From contig JAKOVX010000027.1 in the NCBI GenBank assembly GCA_029781855.1, positions 1-64,000 of the forward strand: a DNA stretch of 64,000 nucleotides. Direction: 5' to 3'. Below are positions 45,326-53,607 of this stretch, piece after piece. Every line of letters starts with the position of its first letter. The stretch's first letter is position 1. The DNA comes from Acidobacteriota bacterium. Lineage in GTDB: Bacteria; Acidobacteriota; Blastocatellia; Pyrinomonadales; Pyrinomonadaceae. The position numbers and the translations under genes are program-made. The notes beneath the pieces are model-generated. The model did no database searches. It was not told where the DNA came from and saw only the letters and a list, made by a program, of their open reading frames with translations.

Positions 45326-46134
45326 CCCTTCCGCTCTTCCCAAGCCCGAATGATCCGATCGGCGATAAGTAACGGAGCCTCCGGTACTCCCATCATACTT
45401 CCAAACGAGCCCACGTCGACGACATAAGGTTTACCGCCGCTTATGATGAGATCGAAGGTGAACATGTCGATCGTAAGGGCTCGCGAGATCCGGGCCGCGA
45501 TCTCGCGGGTGTCATCAGTTATCTCGAGAGGCGTTCCGATCTTGTCCGAGTAGACCCGAAGCGGGAACATCCGTTTGACACCAAACACCTTTCCGCCAAT
45601 GAAAGAGATCTTGTGGTCAAGCCCATCGTCGGATGGATGGTATCGCTGGGCAAGTATCGGCGGCGGTTGAACCGCGGCAATGAGTTCATCACGGTTGGCC
45701 ACACGCTCCACGCCAACGCCGCGCGAGCCCATGTAGGGTTTGACAATAAGCGGCCCTTCATCGAGCAGCGGTACCAGCGATTCCGGGTCTGAACTCACAA
45801 ATGTCGCGGGAACGGGAACACCGTGTTCCATTAGCAAACGCAGCGTCGCGATCTTATTGCGGATAAGCTGCACGACCGGGAACGGGTTAAACGTCGAGGC
45901 CCCGAGAGCGTGTAGCGTCGCCCCATAGCTCGCCGCCATCGGATTCGCTATCGACTTGATGATGTACAGGTCATGGCGGACCCGTATGTCGTTGAGCTCA
46001 AAATTCATAAATCGAGGTTCGATCACGTCAACCGCAACACCGCGGGCACGCAGGATCTCGATCACCCCGAGAGTCACCGGATTCTGTCTTTGTGCCTCGA
46101 AATTCGATCCGCCCAGGATCAATCCGATCTTCAT
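45322..46134 (-). CDS. ATP-grasp protein 2, divergent metal site
   Basis: 270 aa, same family as its neighbour and alike in layout (for example GASTFNPFPVVQLIRNKIAT and LIVKPYMGSRGVGVERV). Metal positions read Asp228, Asp240, then Gly242 where the Asn ligand should be (VVDVGSFGSMMG), so it may have altered or lost catalysis, or act on a different substrate, perhaps together with protein 1. Its ATG overlaps the stop of the ABC gene, and its stop overlaps the start of protein 1. Confidence 0.78.
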   Translation of the reverse strand: MKIGLILGGSNFEAQRQNPVTLGVIEILRARGVAVDVIEPRFMNFELNDIRVRHDLYIIKSIANPMAASYGATLHALGASTFNPFPVVQLIRNKIATLRLLMEHGVPVPATFVSSDPESLVPLLDEGPLIVKPYMGSRGVGVERVANRDELIAAVQPPPILAQRYHPSDDGLDHKISFIGGKVFGVKRMFPLRVYSDKIGTPLEITDDTREIAARISRALTIDMFTFDLIISGGKPYVVDVGSFGSMMGVPEAPLLIADRIIRAWEERKG

Positions 46135-48494
46135 TCTGCCTCCAATCGTGCATCCACAGTTTGCCGGATCGCGGCCCGCAATTCTTCTTCTCCTTCGAGT
46201 AGTTTATCGAACCGCATATGGGTAAGCGTAAGGAACGAGCAGGGAACGAGCGTCCGGACGGTCGCGTTACGGGGAACATTGTTGACAAGCGCGATCTCTC
46301 CGAAAAAGTCACCATCCGTCAGCACCGCGAGCCGCTTGCCCTGCCGCGTGACCACCTCGACCTTGCCGCGTGCGAGGATGTAGAATTTGTCGCCCTCGTC
46401 ACCTTCCTCGAACGCCACCCGATCGCCATCCAGCCGCTCAAAGACGAGGTCGCCGGCCACGCTCGTAAGTACTCGTTCGGGAGCATCGTGAAACAGCGGT
46501 ATCTCCCGCAGCCACTCCGGCTGGATCCGGGCGGCGGTGCCGTGCATTGATACTTCGACCCCACTCTGCTTCCGCCACAGATCAGCGTAAACACCGCCGG
46601 CGTCCTTAAGAACATCGTGAGTACCCTGCTCCACGAGCCTGCCTTCGTCGAAAACAAAGATCCTGTCAGCGTTGGTGACTTGGGCGAGACGATGAGTGAC
46701 CGAGATGATCGTGCGGCCGATCGAAAGGTTTGCGATCGTTTCCTGGATCGCATTCTCCGATGCAGGATCCAACGCGGACGTCACCTCATCGAGGACGAAG
46801 ACCGGCGGCTTGCGAACGAGGGCCCGGGCGATCGCGAGACGCTGCCGCTGTCCGCCGGAGAGATTTCCGCCAGCCTCTCCGATCGGGGTCGCGTAGCCCG
46901 CCGGCATAGCGGCGATCGCGTCGTGAATGCGGGCATCGCGCGCCGCTTCTTCGATCTCTTCGTCGCTCGCGTCGAGCTTTCCGACTCGAATATTGTCCCG
47001 GATCGAGCCGGCGAGAAGCAGCGGGTCCTGGAATACGGCTCCTATGTGACTATGCAAAGCGGTCAGCGAGAGATCGCGTACGTCATGCCCACGCATATAT
47101 ACCCGGCCGTTCTTCGGGTCGTGGAAACGCAAAAGGAATTTGAGCACAGTACTCTTCCCCGAACCGCTCGGGCCAACGAACGCGACGTTTTCTCCTGCCT
47201 TGATCTCAAGCGATACATCATTAACACAAGGCCGTCCGGGCTCATACTCGAAGTCGACGTGGTCAAGCCGAAACGATGCCGGGCCGGGCTCGAGCGTGAG
47301 AGCGTTGGGCTTATCGACGATATCTGCCGGCTCGGCGAGCAACTCCTCGATACGGGCGATCCCGCCGCCCGCTGAGATCAGCGACGGGACGACTTTTTTG
47401 GCGAGATCGTATGCCTGTTTGCTGACCGACGCATGAAGTGTCACGAATGCCACCAGCGTACCGATCGCAAGCGTGTCGTAAAGTGCGAGGGTCGCACCGA
47501 CCGCGATCACGATGCCTTGAAACAGAAGCACGCCGACGCTTGTGACCGTGCCCACCATCGCCGCCAGGAATGTTGAACGCACTGAGTTCTCCTGCAGCCG
47601 CGCAACTTTGGCTTCGAAATTCTCGTTTGCATACGGTGCGAGATCAAAAAGCTTGATCACGGGCTGCGCACGAACATTGTCGGCAACTGCCTCGATAACC
47701 TCCGCCTCATTCTTTCGCAACAGCTTTCGGGCCCTGGTCGCGGGATCGGAGAACCGGTGGCCGCCGATCACTACAAAGGGCATGCACACGACAACTACCG
47801 TGGCGAGCCGATAGTCCAGGAAAAAAAGGAATGGGATATAGACGAGCAAACCGATCAGCGACATTACGCCATCGATTATCCGCGTCGTGACTCCCTTCTC
47901 GACGTCACCGAGATCGGCGGAGAACCGTGCGATGACGTCACCCGAGTGGGTACGCGAGTGATATGCCAGCGAGAGCCGCTGAAGCTGATTGAACATCTGC
48001 AAGCGGATCTCGCACATGATCGCTGAGGATATCTTTGCGGCAAAGCGTTCGGCGGCCACGGTCGCGAACACGGTGATGACGTACGCGCCGGCAAGCGCGG
48101 CAAGAATTGTCATCACGGCCGAGGTATCTCGTTGGGGAAGCGCCTGATCGACGAGCCGTTTCATCGCGTAAGCGATGGTCACGCCGTAGCCTTGCTGGAT
48201 GAGGAGCAGCACGAGCAGAACGAATCCACTGCTTACGTGCGGCCGCCAATAACGAAGTGCGAATCGGAGCACGTCGAACGCTCCCATGCGGTCGGCCGCC
48301 GGCTTCTTGTTAGGATCAACACCGGTAGTCGCCACCGAGGCGACGATCGGGACGAGTGTCATCATCGCGAAAAAAAGTAGGCTCGAAACAGAACGCGTAC
48401 TGGCAGACGTAGATCGCAGCAGATAGGTAACCGACCCGATCAGCCCAAAAAGCGGAGCAGCAAGGACCCATTTTGCCGTTTGGCCCCTACTCAT
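46131..48494 (-). CDS. ABC exporter fused to a cyclic-nucleotide-binding domain
   Basis: 787 aa half-transporter. Two extra hydrophobic segments (about 8-56), an ABC type-1 transmembrane domain (about 85-370), a nucleotide-binding domain with Walker A GPSGSGKST (441-449), signature LSGGQ (545-549), Walker B ending DE (569-570) and the H-loop His601, and a C-terminal CNBD (about 660-780). The CNBD phosphate-binding cassette FGEIALVNNVPRNATV keeps Glu733 and Arg742, which contact cAMP/cGMP in known CNBDs. It may export a product in response to a cyclic nucleotide. Start at 48494, overlapping the GHMP gene by 8 nt. Confidence 0.83.
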   Translation of the reverse strand: MSRGQTAKWVLAAPLFGLIGSVTYLLRSTSASTRSVSSLLFFAMMTLVPIVASVATTGVDPNKKPAADRMGAFDVLRFALRYWRPHVSSGFVLLVLLLIQQGYGVTIAYAMKRLVDQALPQRDTSAVMTILAALAGAYVITVFATVAAERFAAKISSAIMCEIRLQMFNQLQRLSLAYHSRTHSGDVIARFSADLGDVEKGVTTRIIDGVMSLIGLLVYIPFLFFLDYRLATVVVVCMPFVVIGGHRFSDPATRARKLLRKNEAEVIEAVADNVRAQPVIKLFDLAPYANENFEAKVARLQENSVRSTFLAAMVGTVTSVGVLLFQGIVIAVGATLALYDTLAIGTLVAFVTLHASVSKQAYDLAKKVVPSLISAGGGIARIEELLAEPADIVDKPNALTLEPGPASFRLDHVDFEYEPGRPCVNDVSLEIKAGENVAFVGPSGSGKSTVLKFLLRFHDPKNGRVYMRGHDVRDLSLTALHSHIGAVFQDPLLLAGSIRDNIRVGKLDASDEEIEEAARDARIHDAIAAMPAGYATPIGEAGGNLSGGQRQRLAIARALVRKPPVFVLDEVTSALDPASENAIQETIANLSIGRTIISVTHRLAQVTNADRIFVFDEGRLVEQGTHDVLKDAGGVYADLWRKQSGVEVSMHGTAARIQPEWLREIPLFHDAPERVLTSVAGDLVFERLDGDRVAFEEGDEGDKFYILARGKVEVVTRQGKRLAVLTDGDFFGEIALVNNVPRNATVRTLVPCSFLTLTHMRFDKLLEGEEELRAAIRQTVDARLEAE

Positions 48495-49587
48495 ACCCTC
48501 GTCTCCATACAGCCTCAGGTTGTGCGCCCACAGGCTCAATTCTGACCTGCAAACCGTCACCTGTAGCGCTAACTGGCAGCAAATGTCCCGTCTTTCGTCG
48601 CCTGAAGGCACCGTTCCATTGCGTCTTTAGTTCGGCAATATCCCTTTTCTCACCTATTGCCCAGATGCATCCACCACCGCCATTACCTGTCACACTGACG
48701 CCGCATCTGGCATTCATGGCCATTTCGATCAACTCGAGGTCATCCTGACGCGTCACCGGGAAAAGTGTCGAGCGGAGGCGGTGTTCCTCGGCGAGACACT
48801 CCCCTGCCAACCTGAAATCGCGGTGTTCTAATGATCCGGCGAATTTTCGGGCCTGATCTGAGATGGATACAAAGAGGCTCAGGGCTCCGGTTTCTTTGAA
48901 TTTCTCGAGCATCTGGCTCCCATTTTGAGATTGAAGATGCGGCCGTCCGGTGTATGCCAGAAGAATGTGCCCGTTAAGGGAGGAAACGTCGGAAACAAGT
49001 TGCTGACGCCTAAAACTGAGACGGTGAGCGTACTGCCATTTCCACAAATTGGCTCCACCGTACAAGGCCGCGGCCTGGTCCTGCATTCCGGTATTTCGAA
49101 AAAGGGAATCTTCCAGATTATGGGCAAACTGCACGATACCGGGAAAATCCCGGGTTTTTGGAGCCTCATTTCTTAACGCGGCTTGCATCGCTCCGATAAG
49201 AGCAATGGTCACCGCACCAGAACCGCCGAGACCGCTTTGAAATGGAAACTCCGTTCGGATCTCAAGGTGAAAGCCGTGGACGCCAAAGTAACAAACCAGC
49301 GCGGAGATCAGTGCGAACGGCCCAGTGAGCGGCAGATGCGGCACCGTAAATTCCTGCTTACCGAGTCCATTTATGTCGACGAATACTTGTCCGGAATTGT
49401 AAGGACTCAGACGCACATGGGCCCGAAGATCTACAGCGATATTTGCGGTCACCGGATGCCAGGATCTGCACAATAAACCGGTCAATCGATGGTCAGTACT
49501 CCCGCCGCAATCAAGACGCGTCGGAGTCGAGCTATAGACGTGATCATGAGCTAAGAAGTCAGATAGATCTGTCCATTTATCTATCAT
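48487..49587 (-). CDS. GHMP-family small-molecule kinase, heptokinase/fucokinase-like
   Basis: 366 aa. Motif 1 PTRLDCGGSTDH (22-33), ATP loop GLGGSGA (119-125), GMQDQAAALYGG (167-178) and motif 3 GNGGGGC (301-307). The QDQxAAxxGG box is close to that of D-glycero-D-manno-heptose-7-phosphate and fucose kinases, so a sugar or sugar-phosphate is a fair guess. It is the first gene of the operon; the ATG at 49587 has AAGGAG too far away (about 30 nt), so translation initiation is unclear. Confidence 0.8.
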   Translation of the reverse strand: MIDKWTDLSDFLAHDHVYSSTPTRLDCGGSTDHRLTGLLCRSWHPVTANIAVDLRAHVRLSPYNSGQVFVDINGLGKQEFTVPHLPLTGPFALISALVCYFGVHGFHLEIRTEFPFQSGLGGSGAVTIALIGAMQAALRNEAPKTRDFPGIVQFAHNLEDSLFRNTGMQDQAAALYGGANLWKWQYAHRLSFRRQQLVSDVSSLNGHILLAYTGRPHLQSQNGSQMLEKFKETGALSLFVSISDQARKFAGSLEHRDFRLAGECLAEEHRLRSTLFPVTRQDDLELIEMAMNARCGVSVTGNGGGGCIWAIGEKRDIAELKTQWNGAFRRRKTGHLLPVSATGDGLQVRIEPVGAQPEAVWRRGYE

Positions 49588-49788
49588 AGATCGTTCACAG
49601 CCATCGATTTTCTATCTTCTCCTTAGGATCCGAGACGACAGCCCTCGAGTCGGAGACCTTAGGCCGGTCGTCGATTCAGTTTCGGGTGCCGATCAATAGT
49701 TTGAGCAGCAACTCCTGAACAGCTAATGTTGCATCCATGAGCAGCAAAATACGGAACGCAACCGGCGGCCCCATACTCTCTTCTTTTT

Positions 49789-49817
49789 GTGGTCACGCAA
49801 TTATGCGACCACTTTTT
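49789..49817 (+). terminator. Orphan terminator-like hairpin
   Basis: GTGGT with ACCAC and an inner CGCA-ATTA-TGCG, joined through a 2-nt bulge and followed by TTTTT (49813-49817). There is no plus-strand gene just before it, so it may end an unannotated short transcript. Confidence 0.5.
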
Positions 49818-50212
49818 ACAAAAATCAATCAATTTGTTGGACCGGAAAATGTAAGCAGCCGATCGGCGTCGGTGAAACGATAGAATCGGTTCAGGCCGTC
49901 AGCGGGTGATCTCGCACGCCTCGGGCAGTAACCCACTCAAAACACCCGCCAAAAGTCTAGACGAGCCTCTTTTTCTCCCCTCCGCATCCTCGGCGATCTA
50001 AACGTTTAGCAACCGCGTTAACCGCAAAGCATTCAAAAGGCTGTGTTGCACACATAGGATATTGTGCGACACACAATATCGTGCTAAGCTGAGTATATTC
50101 CAACCGGATCTATCCGCCATGTGGTCTTTGAAAAGCAGAGAGCCGTAAGCGGCGTGCCGTAAGCAATGAACCTCACAGCTCGATCCGACGCCTCCTACTG
50201 AGCCGGACGCGG

Positions 50213-50329
50213 CAAATCGTTCCACTTTGTCGAGAGCAAGACTGAAGTGGCACGATTTGCGAGCTCAAATATTGCAAACACTGAGGTTAACCCGTGCCAC
50301 TTTGTACTCGAAGTGGAACGATTTTGGCC
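50213..50329. repeat. Repeat unit A: paired hairpins with CCACTT/AAGTGG arms
   Basis: Hairpin A1 pairs 50214-50227 with 50245-50258 (13 of 14 matches); hairpin A2 pairs 50293-50302 with 50311-50320 (9 of 10). Both right arms run into ACGATTT. Between them is ATTGCAAACAC and TTAACCCGT. The unit is repeated as B about 167 bp later. Confidence 0.75.
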
Positions 50330-50379
50330 CCCCATGCAGTTAAGTGACGACATTCGGCGACGAATTTTGGCCGATGGAG

Positions 50380-50497
50380 CAAACCGTCTCATATTCTCCG
50401 GGGGCACATTTAATGTGAGACGATTTCAGGGCCTAACTATTGCAAATACGTGGCTTAACCCGTCTCATATTGGCGCGAAAGTGAGACGATTTGAGAC
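50380..50497. repeat. Repeat unit B: paired hairpins with CGTCTCA/TGAGACG arms
   Basis: Same plan as unit A: hairpin B1 pairs 50381-50395 with 50412-50426 (13 of 15); B2 pairs 50461-50467 with 50482-50488. Right arms again run into ACGATTT, and ATTGCAAATAC plus TTAACCCGT lie between. The arm sequence is entirely different from unit A yet still self-complementary. A third, decayed start seems present near 50529-50550. Confidence 0.75.
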
Positions 50498-50686
50498 GCT
50501 TATTGACCTCATCACCGGCTCTCGACGACAAATCGTTGCGAACCGGTCTCGGCCTGGACACACGATCTCACATGGAGAAAAAGCGAATTTGAGCACGCTC
50601 CTCTCGACGCTCGGGCCACGCGCGGATATCATACCCAAATGAAGTCTATGTGATTTACTTCGGTTGGTCGTGCCGACTTAAGGGAT

Positions 50687-52231
50687 ATGGAACATTTTGA
50701 CGTTTTGATAATAGGTGCCGGTCTTTCGGGGATCGGAGCGGCCGCACGGCTTCGGATGGCATGTCCCGAAAAGACATTCGCCATCCTTGAGGGCCGCGAG
50801 GCGATGGGCGGCACCTGGGACCTGTTTCGCTATCCGGGAGTTAGGTCCGATTCGGATATGTTCACGCTTGGATACCGTTTCCGCCCGTGGCATGACTCGG
50901 AAGCGATCGCCGACGGCCCCGCCATTCTCAGATACATCCGCGAAACGTCGAAAGAATACGACATAGATAAGGAGATCCGCTATAACCACCGCGTACATCG
51001 AGCCGAATGGTCCTCTGCCGATTCGAAATGGATCGTGGACGTACTCGTACAAAAACCGGCCCGGGATAATGGCTCGTCGGATCCGTCCGACCTGCCGCCC
51101 GAACCCGAAACAAAGCGATTTACCTGCGGCTTTCTTTATCTCTGTACCGGCTACTATGATTACGATGCCGGTTACACGCCCGAATGGCCGGGATTTGAAA
51201 AATACAAGGGAACGGTAGTTCACCCGCAAAAATGGCCCGAGGGCCTCGACTACTCGGGCAAGCGCGTCGTTGTTATCGGCAGCGGTGCGACAGCCGTCAC
51301 ACTCGTGCCTGCGATGGCGAAAACCGCAGCACACGTGACTATGCTGCAGCGTTCTCCGACATACATCGTCTCGATGCCGACACAGGACAGGATCGCGAAT
51401 TTTCTTCGCGCCGCACTTCCGTCAAAAGCCGCGTATATGCTTTCGCGGTGGAAAAACGTGTTCCGCCAGATGTTCTTTTATGAGCTTGCTCGAAAAAAGC
51501 CCGGCATGATGAAGGGGATAATCGCCCGCGGGGTCAAGAAAGAAATGAACGAGGAATATGCCGAGACCCACTTCGATCCCGACTACAACCCCTGGGATCA
51601 ACGGCTATGCATTGTGCCTGATTCTGACCTCTTCAGAGCGATAAAAGACGGCCGGGCATCTGTCGAGACGGACAATATCGAGACGTTTACCGAAACAGGC
51701 GTACGGCTCGCCTCGGGAAAGCATCTTGAGGCAGATATCATCGTCACCGCGACCGGTCTTGTTCTCAAAATAATGGCCGGGCTCGCTCTCGTTGTCGACG
51801 GCGACCCCGTCGATCTTTCGAAAAAGATGGCCTACAAAGGGATGATGTACAACGACGTGCCTAACCTGGCTCAGGCTTTCGGTTACACGAACGCTTCATG
51901 GACCCTAAAGTGCGACCTCACCGCCGAGTACGTCTGCCGTCTCCTAAAACACATGGACCGCCATGGCTATGGCAGCTGCGTCGCCAGGGCAAATGATCCA
52001 TCTATCCGGCCCGAACCGGTCCTCGACTTCACGTCGGGCTATATTCAGCGCGCACTTCATGAATTGCCGAGCCAGGGCTCAAAGCCGCCGTGGAGGCTTT
52101 ATCAGAACTACGTCAAGGATCTATCTATGCTTCGATACGGCCGGCTCGAGGATGATGCGATCGAGTTCCTCCGGCCGGGGGAGACTGGCGGAAAGCGGAT
52201 CCCTGCGAACGGTGGCCGACAAGCCCAATGA
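50687..52231 (+). CDS. FAD-dependent monooxygenase, FMO/Baeyer-Villiger type
   Basis: 514 aa. FAD-binding GAGLSGIGAA near residue 10, GGTWDLFRYPGVRSDSD (the Baeyer-Villiger/FMO signature neighbourhood), a second Rossmann motif IGSGATAVT for NADPH (about 200), and the TATG motif near 355. Oxidises soft or carbonyl substrates; true substrate unknown. Start follows a stop-rich gap; no good Shine-Dalgarno. Confidence 0.88.
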   Translation: MEHFDVLIIGAGLSGIGAAARLRMACPEKTFAILEGREAMGGTWDLFRYPGVRSDSDMFTLGYRFRPWHDSEAIADGPAILRYIRETSKEYDIDKEIRYNHRVHRAEWSSADSKWIVDVLVQKPARDNGSSDPSDLPPEPETKRFTCGFLYLCTGYYDYDAGYTPEWPGFEKYKGTVVHPQKWPEGLDYSGKRVVVIGSGATAVTLVPAMAKTAAHVTMLQRSPTYIVSMPTQDRIANFLRAALPSKAAYMLSRWKNVFRQMFFYELARKKPGMMKGIIARGVKKEMNEEYAETHFDPDYNPWDQRLCIVPDSDLFRAIKDGRASVETDNIETFTETGVRLASGKHLEADIIVTATGLVLKIMAGLALVVDGDPVDLSKKMAYKGMMYNDVPNLAQAFGYTNASWTLKCDLTAEYVCRLLKHMDRHGYGSCVARANDPSIRPEPVLDFTSGYIQRALHELPSQGSKPPWRLYQNYVKDLSMLRYGRLEDDAIEFLRPGETGGKRIPANGGRQAQ

Positions 52232-52288
52232 TGCGATCCACAACGATTCGGGCTCACCTGACGTGCTAAAATACCCTTTTCTTTTCAT

Positions 52289-53242
52289 ATGAAGATCTTT
52301 CACGGCACCGAGAATGCAAATATCGCAAAGCCCACCGTATTGACGCTCGGGGTCTTTGACGGGCTTCATCTCGGGCACCAACGGATAATGAAAACCGTCG
52401 TCGAGCGGGCTGCAGCAATCGGTGCGGTGCCGACGGCCATAACGTTCGACCCGCATCCCCGCGCCGTTCTTCATCCTGAATCGGCGCCGCCCATGCTCCA
52501 GACCCTCGACCAGCGGCTGGCCAATTTTGAGGTTCTCGGCATTGAGCAGGCAATAGTGATCCCGTTCACCGTTGAGTTTTCGCGTCAGCCGGCCGAAGAT
52601 TTTATGTCGAATATTGTTCGCGACCGTCTTCATGCAAAAGAGGTGTATCTCGGCAAGGGTTTCGCCTTCGGAAAGGATCGCGGGGGCAACATCGACCTTC
52701 TTCGCAGAATGAGCGACGAGCTTGGCATCGTTGCTGATGAGGTTGACGAAGTTCAGCTTCGCGGCCAGCGGATCAGCTCGTCAAAGATACGCAAGCTGCT
52801 TTCCGCTGGCCGGGTCAATCTCGCCCGCCGGATGCTTGGCCGTCCATATGGGGTTGAGGGAGTGATCATCCGGGGTAACCGCCGGGGCCACACCATCGGA
52901 TTCCCGACCGCAAACCTCAGGCCCCATAATCGCGTTGTTCCCCGTTTCGGCGTTTACGCCTCGGCAACACTGATCGACGGCGCGTGGCGGCGAAGCATTA
53001 CGAATATCGGCATTCGACCGACGTTTGAATCCGATGCCGAATCATCTATCGAAACGTATATTTTCGACTTCGACGGTGATCTTTACGGCGATGTTTTGAG
53101 GGTTAGATTCCTGTACCGGATCCGCGACGAACGTAAATTTAACGGAATAGACGAGTTAAAGGCACAGATCGAAAAGGACACGCGGCGTGCGAGGAACTAT
53201 TTCCGACACCAGGGCGTAAAGAACATGCTGGAGATCCTATGA
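52289..53242 (+). CDS. ribF: Bifunctional riboflavin kinase / FAD synthetase
   Basis: 317 aa. Adenylyltransferase half with GVFDGLHLGHQ (22-32), then the flavokinase half with GNRRGHTIGFPTANL and the closing NIGIRPTFES. Turns riboflavin into FMN and FAD. First of a run of plus-strand genes; the next gene starts in an ATGA overlap. Flavoprotein next door may be chance. Confidence 0.94.
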   Translation: MKIFHGTENANIAKPTVLTLGVFDGLHLGHQRIMKTVVERAAAIGAVPTAITFDPHPRAVLHPESAPPMLQTLDQRLANFEVLGIEQAIVIPFTVEFSRQPAEDFMSNIVRDRLHAKEVYLGKGFAFGKDRGGNIDLLRRMSDELGIVADEVDEVQLRGQRISSSKIRKLLSAGRVNLARRMLGRPYGVEGVIIRGNRRGHTIGFPTANLRPHNRVVPRFGVYASATLIDGAWRRSITNIGIRPTFESDAESSIETYIFDFDGDLYGDVLRVRFLYRIRDERKFNGIDELKAQIEKDTRRARNYFRHQGVKNMLEIL

Positions 53243-53607
53243 AAGTAACAGGGCTAAGACCGATGCTTTGGACAGAGGATCTCGACGGGACGATAGGCTT
53301 TTATGTAGACGTGCTTGGTTTTACGTGTGTCGAGAAGAGTGATGATTGGGGCTGGACATCGCTGCGGCTCGACCAGGTTTGGATCATGCTGGCAAAACCG
53401 AACGAACATACGCCTTATGAAAAGATCGGTTTTACCGGAACTTTCTACTACACCGTGGATGATGTCGAGGAAATGTGGTCAAAGGTTCACGACAAAGCGA
53501 GCGTGTGTTACGGCATCGAAGACTTCGAGTGGGGAATGCGAGAATTTGCGATTTTCGACAACAATGGTTATATGCTCCAGTTCGGCCAGGAGATCGAAGT
53601 GAATTAG
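53239..53607 (+). CDS. VOC-family (glyoxalase/bleomycin resistance-like) protein
   Basis: 122 aa with one VOC fold: VTGLRPMLWTEDLDGTIGFY opening, DDWGWTSLRLDQVWIMLA middle, and EFAIFDNNGYMLQFGQ end, where the final Glu/Gln-type metal ligand lies. Substrate unknown. ATG overlaps the ribF stop; the next gene follows with no gap. Confidence 0.85.
   Translation: MKVTGLRPMLWTEDLDGTIGFYVDVLGFTCVEKSDDWGWTSLRLDQVWIMLAKPNEHTPYEKIGFTGTFYYTVDDVEEMWSKVHDKASVCYGIEDFEWGMREFAIFDNNGYMLQFGQEIEVN

Larger units (their letters stand above)
49588..50686. other. 1.1-kb non-coding region rich in palindromes
   Basis: No gene that I can support. It contains the terminator-like hairpin at 49789, a 12-bp perfect palindrome CTAAACGTTTAG (49998-50009), a 9-bp-arm hairpin GATATTGTG-5 nt-CACAATATC (50058-50080), two direct copies of GCCGTAAGC (50142, 50156), and the repeat units at 50213-50497. 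It separates the divergent GHMP operon and the monooxygenase. Confidence 0.75.

Noticed and set aside
49737-49883. 48-codon plus-strand frame near the ATP-grasp operon, possible precursor peptide
   Set aside because: No Shine-Dalgarno, opposite strand to the operon, and it runs through the terminator hairpin. No core-peptide look.
50380-50497. Similarity of GCCTAAC and TTAACCCG to integron attC ends
   Set aside because: The matching GTTRRRY end is missing, spacing does not fit attC, and there is no integrase gene.
50213-50497. CRISPR array
   Set aside because: Only two to three units of about 167 bp, no short identical repeats with regular spacers, and no cas genes in the window.
50247-50642. 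131-codon open frame with repeated peptide IANT-x2-NP-x-H
   Set aside because: The peptide repeat is the translation of the tandem DNA repeat units A and B, and the hairpin arms explain the pattern better than protein conservation. No Shine-Dalgarno.
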